From contig NC_135560.1 in NCBI RefSeq assembly GCF_964340395.1, positions 1,855,501-1,919,500 of the forward strand: a DNA stretch of 64,000 bases. The letters are read 5' to 3'. Each line of letters opens with the position of its first letter. Position 1 is the stretch's first letter. The position numbers were made by a program, and so were the translations under genes. Source of the DNA: Glandiceps talaboti (lineage: Eukaryota > Hemichordata > Enteropneusta > Spengelidae). Below the pieces are notes generated by a model. The model was not told where the DNA came from and searched no databases. It was given only the letters and a program-made list of their open reading frames with translations. This document shows positions 25,510 through 64,000 of this stretch, piece by piece.

Positions 25510-26040
25510 TATAAATTGGTCTCAGATTCAGAATCAGATTCACATTGGAGGAGGACCAGTCTCATATTGAGCCGCAGGTTCAGTCTCATATTCGAAAAAA
25601 TCACGATAACACATGTAACACTAGAGAAAAGCAGTCGAACTAGAAATAATAATGTCCAGGCTACAGAAAATGTTCCCCCTTCACACTCACTTGATGGGAT
25701 AGGGGATGTCTCAGTCTGCATGGGGAAATTACCTGAAAATCAGAGAGAAATGTAGACATTAGTGAGAGGTCAAAGTTCAACTGCTGTGTTTGCTGTTCAA
25801 CTTCAAAAAGATTTTGGTCTTATTTGAAAGTCTGTAGAATTACTTTTTTAATGATGGGTGAGAAATAGGACATTTCCTGTAGTCCCTATTGTATAATTTC
25901 TTTTTTGACTGAGTTTCTTCTAGTATTATCGTGATTTTTTTCGAATATGAGACTGAACTATACTGAACCTGATCTGAGGAGACTGGCCTCATATTGTCCT
26001 CCAATGTGAATATGATTCTGAATCTGAGACCAACTTTATA
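25510..26040. mobile_element. Inverted-repeat element ending 48 bp before the MFSD1 start codon
   Basis: Left arm 25510-25637 (TTGGTCTCAGATTCAGAATC ... CTCATATTCGAAAAAATCAC) pairs with right arm 25907-26040 (GTGATTTTTTTCGAATATGA ... GATTCTGAATCTGAGACCAA). The interior is about 270 bp without coding features. Because the right arm ends at 26040, the MFSD1 5' UTR and promoter probably overlap it. Confidence 0.72.
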
Positions 26041-26048
26041 GTTGACTA

Positions 26049-26068
26049 CGAGTACTTACTCGTACTCG
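26049..26068. promoter_or_regulatory. Hairpin in the presumed MFSD1 5' leader
   Basis: CGAGTAC and GTACTCG form a 7-bp perfect stem with a 6-base loop, 20 bp before the ATG. The segment TGACTACGAG also occurs twice around it. The transcription start is unknown, so whether the hairpin is transcribed is an inference. Confidence 0.4.
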
Positions 26069-26088
26069 TGACTACGAGAGAACTCAAC

Positions 26089-63214
<37,126 letters not shown>

Positions 63215-63287
63215 GTAAGTATTAATTTCACTCATATTGTGTATTAAGTTGAAGAAAGATACAATGGTGCTATACTTAAAACCATAA

Positions 63288-63810
63288 TAATCAAGAGTAC
63301 ACCCCTAGCAACTGCTTTATGTACAGACCACACCCCTAGCAACTGCTTTATATACAGACCACACCCCTAGCAACTGCTTTATGTACAGACCACACCCCTA
63401 GCAACTACTTACAATACAGACCACACCCCTAGCGACTGCTTATGTACAGACCACACCCATAGCAACTGCTTTATGTACAGACCACATCCCTAGCAACAAC
63501 TTACAATACAGACCTCACCCCTAGCAACTGCTTTATGTACAGACCACATCCCTAGCAACAACTTACAATACAGACCACACCCATAGCAACTGCTTTATGT
63601 ACAGACCACATCCCTAGCAACTACTTACAATACAGACCACGCCCCTAGCAACTGCTTTATGTACAGACCACACCCATAGCAACTGCTTTATGTACAGACC
63701 ACATCCCTAGCAACAACTTACAATACAGACCTCACCCCTAGCAACTGCTTTATGTACAGACCACACCCCTAGCAACTGCTTATGATACTGCCCACACCTT
63801 TAGCAACTGC
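63288..63810. repeat. 31-bp tandem repeat, about 17 units
   Basis: Units of ACCACACCCCTAGCAACTGC plus TTTATGTACAG or TTACAATACAG. It begins about 75 bp after the exon 14 donor. ACCACACCC.TAGCAAC also occurs once in each HINE-2 late core. Confidence 0.94.
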
Positions 63811-63889
63811 TTAAATTACAACACATTTCTGTTAACTATGCAATGGCAATTAAACAAGATATCCAGTTCAATGAGACTGACTACATACA

Positions 63890-64000
63890 ATGTTTTATGT
63901 CAAGGTATTCACCATACAGATAGCCAAGATTTCGCCTGTATTATGAATGTTTTATGTCAAGGTATTCACCATACAGATAGCCAAGATTTCGCCTGTATTG
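63890..64000. repeat. Direct repeat at the window edge
   Basis: GTTTTATGTCAAGGTATTCA and the following AGATAGCCAAGATTTCGCCT occur twice, 59 bp apart; a new array probably starts here and continues past the window. Confidence 0.8.

Noticed and set aside
26068-26088. Upstream in-frame GTG as an alternative MFSD1 start
   Set aside because: Animal initiation at GTG is rare, and the ATG at 26089 has good context and gives the expected N-terminus with the di-leucine signal.

Overview
The window looks like nuclear DNA of an invertebrate animal. It is AT-rich, has spliced genes with long introns, many microsatellites and minisatellites, and degraded non-LTR retrotransposons. It also carries abundant non-autonomous elements with tandem-repeat cores, of the kind common in marine invertebrates. 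An invertebrate deuterostome such as an acorn worm is my best guess, but the sequence alone does not settle this. I saw no bacterial operon, CRISPR array, rRNA or convincing tRNA.

Only two real host genes are supported, both on the + strand, head to tail. (1) The last two coding exons of a KATNAL2-type katanin AAA ATPase (8356-8458 and 15615-15757) are present; the rest of the gene lies upstream of the window. (2) Fourteen exons of an MFSD1-type lysosomal major-facilitator transporter run from ATG 26089 to 63214. They give 466 codons plus two bases, essentially the full family length, and only a short last exon is missing to the right. All splice phases close without a frameshift. Two introns (7 and 12) begin inside arrays made of their own splice donor. 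KATNAL2 acts on microtubules and MFSD1 in the lysosomal membrane; nothing suggests a joint pathway.

Layout. 1-8355: KATNAL2 intron, with a decayed minus-strand non-LTR retrotransposon (895-1920), a 5.8-kb array of about 114 exact-length 51-bp units derived from that retrotransposon's coding sequence, and a truncated mobile element ending 66 bp before the exon. 8459-15614: KATNAL2 intron with six tandem arrays. 15758-26088: 3' UTR and intergenic DNA with a retrotransposon nested in an older repeat, several perfect hairpins and two inverted-repeat elements, one ending 48 bp before the MFSD1 ATG. 26246-63108: MFSD1 introns, filled with repeats. Intron 1 holds a pair of inverted short elements enclosing a broken RecQ-like helicase fragment.

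The most interesting systems are: (a) minisatellites made of copied 5' splice sites in MFSD1 introns 7 and 12; (b) a 51-bp array that is a tandem amplification of a retrotransposon endonuclease segment; (c) two unrelated-in-sequence but identically built families of non-autonomous elements (5' hairpin, CYGT microsatellite, variable core repeats, 3' complement of the 5' end, terminal hairpin) that resemble Helentron-associated HINE/pearl elements, with one nested inside the other; (d) a roughly 100-unit array of AP-1-like TGACTCATGTG motifs in MFSD1 intron 10.
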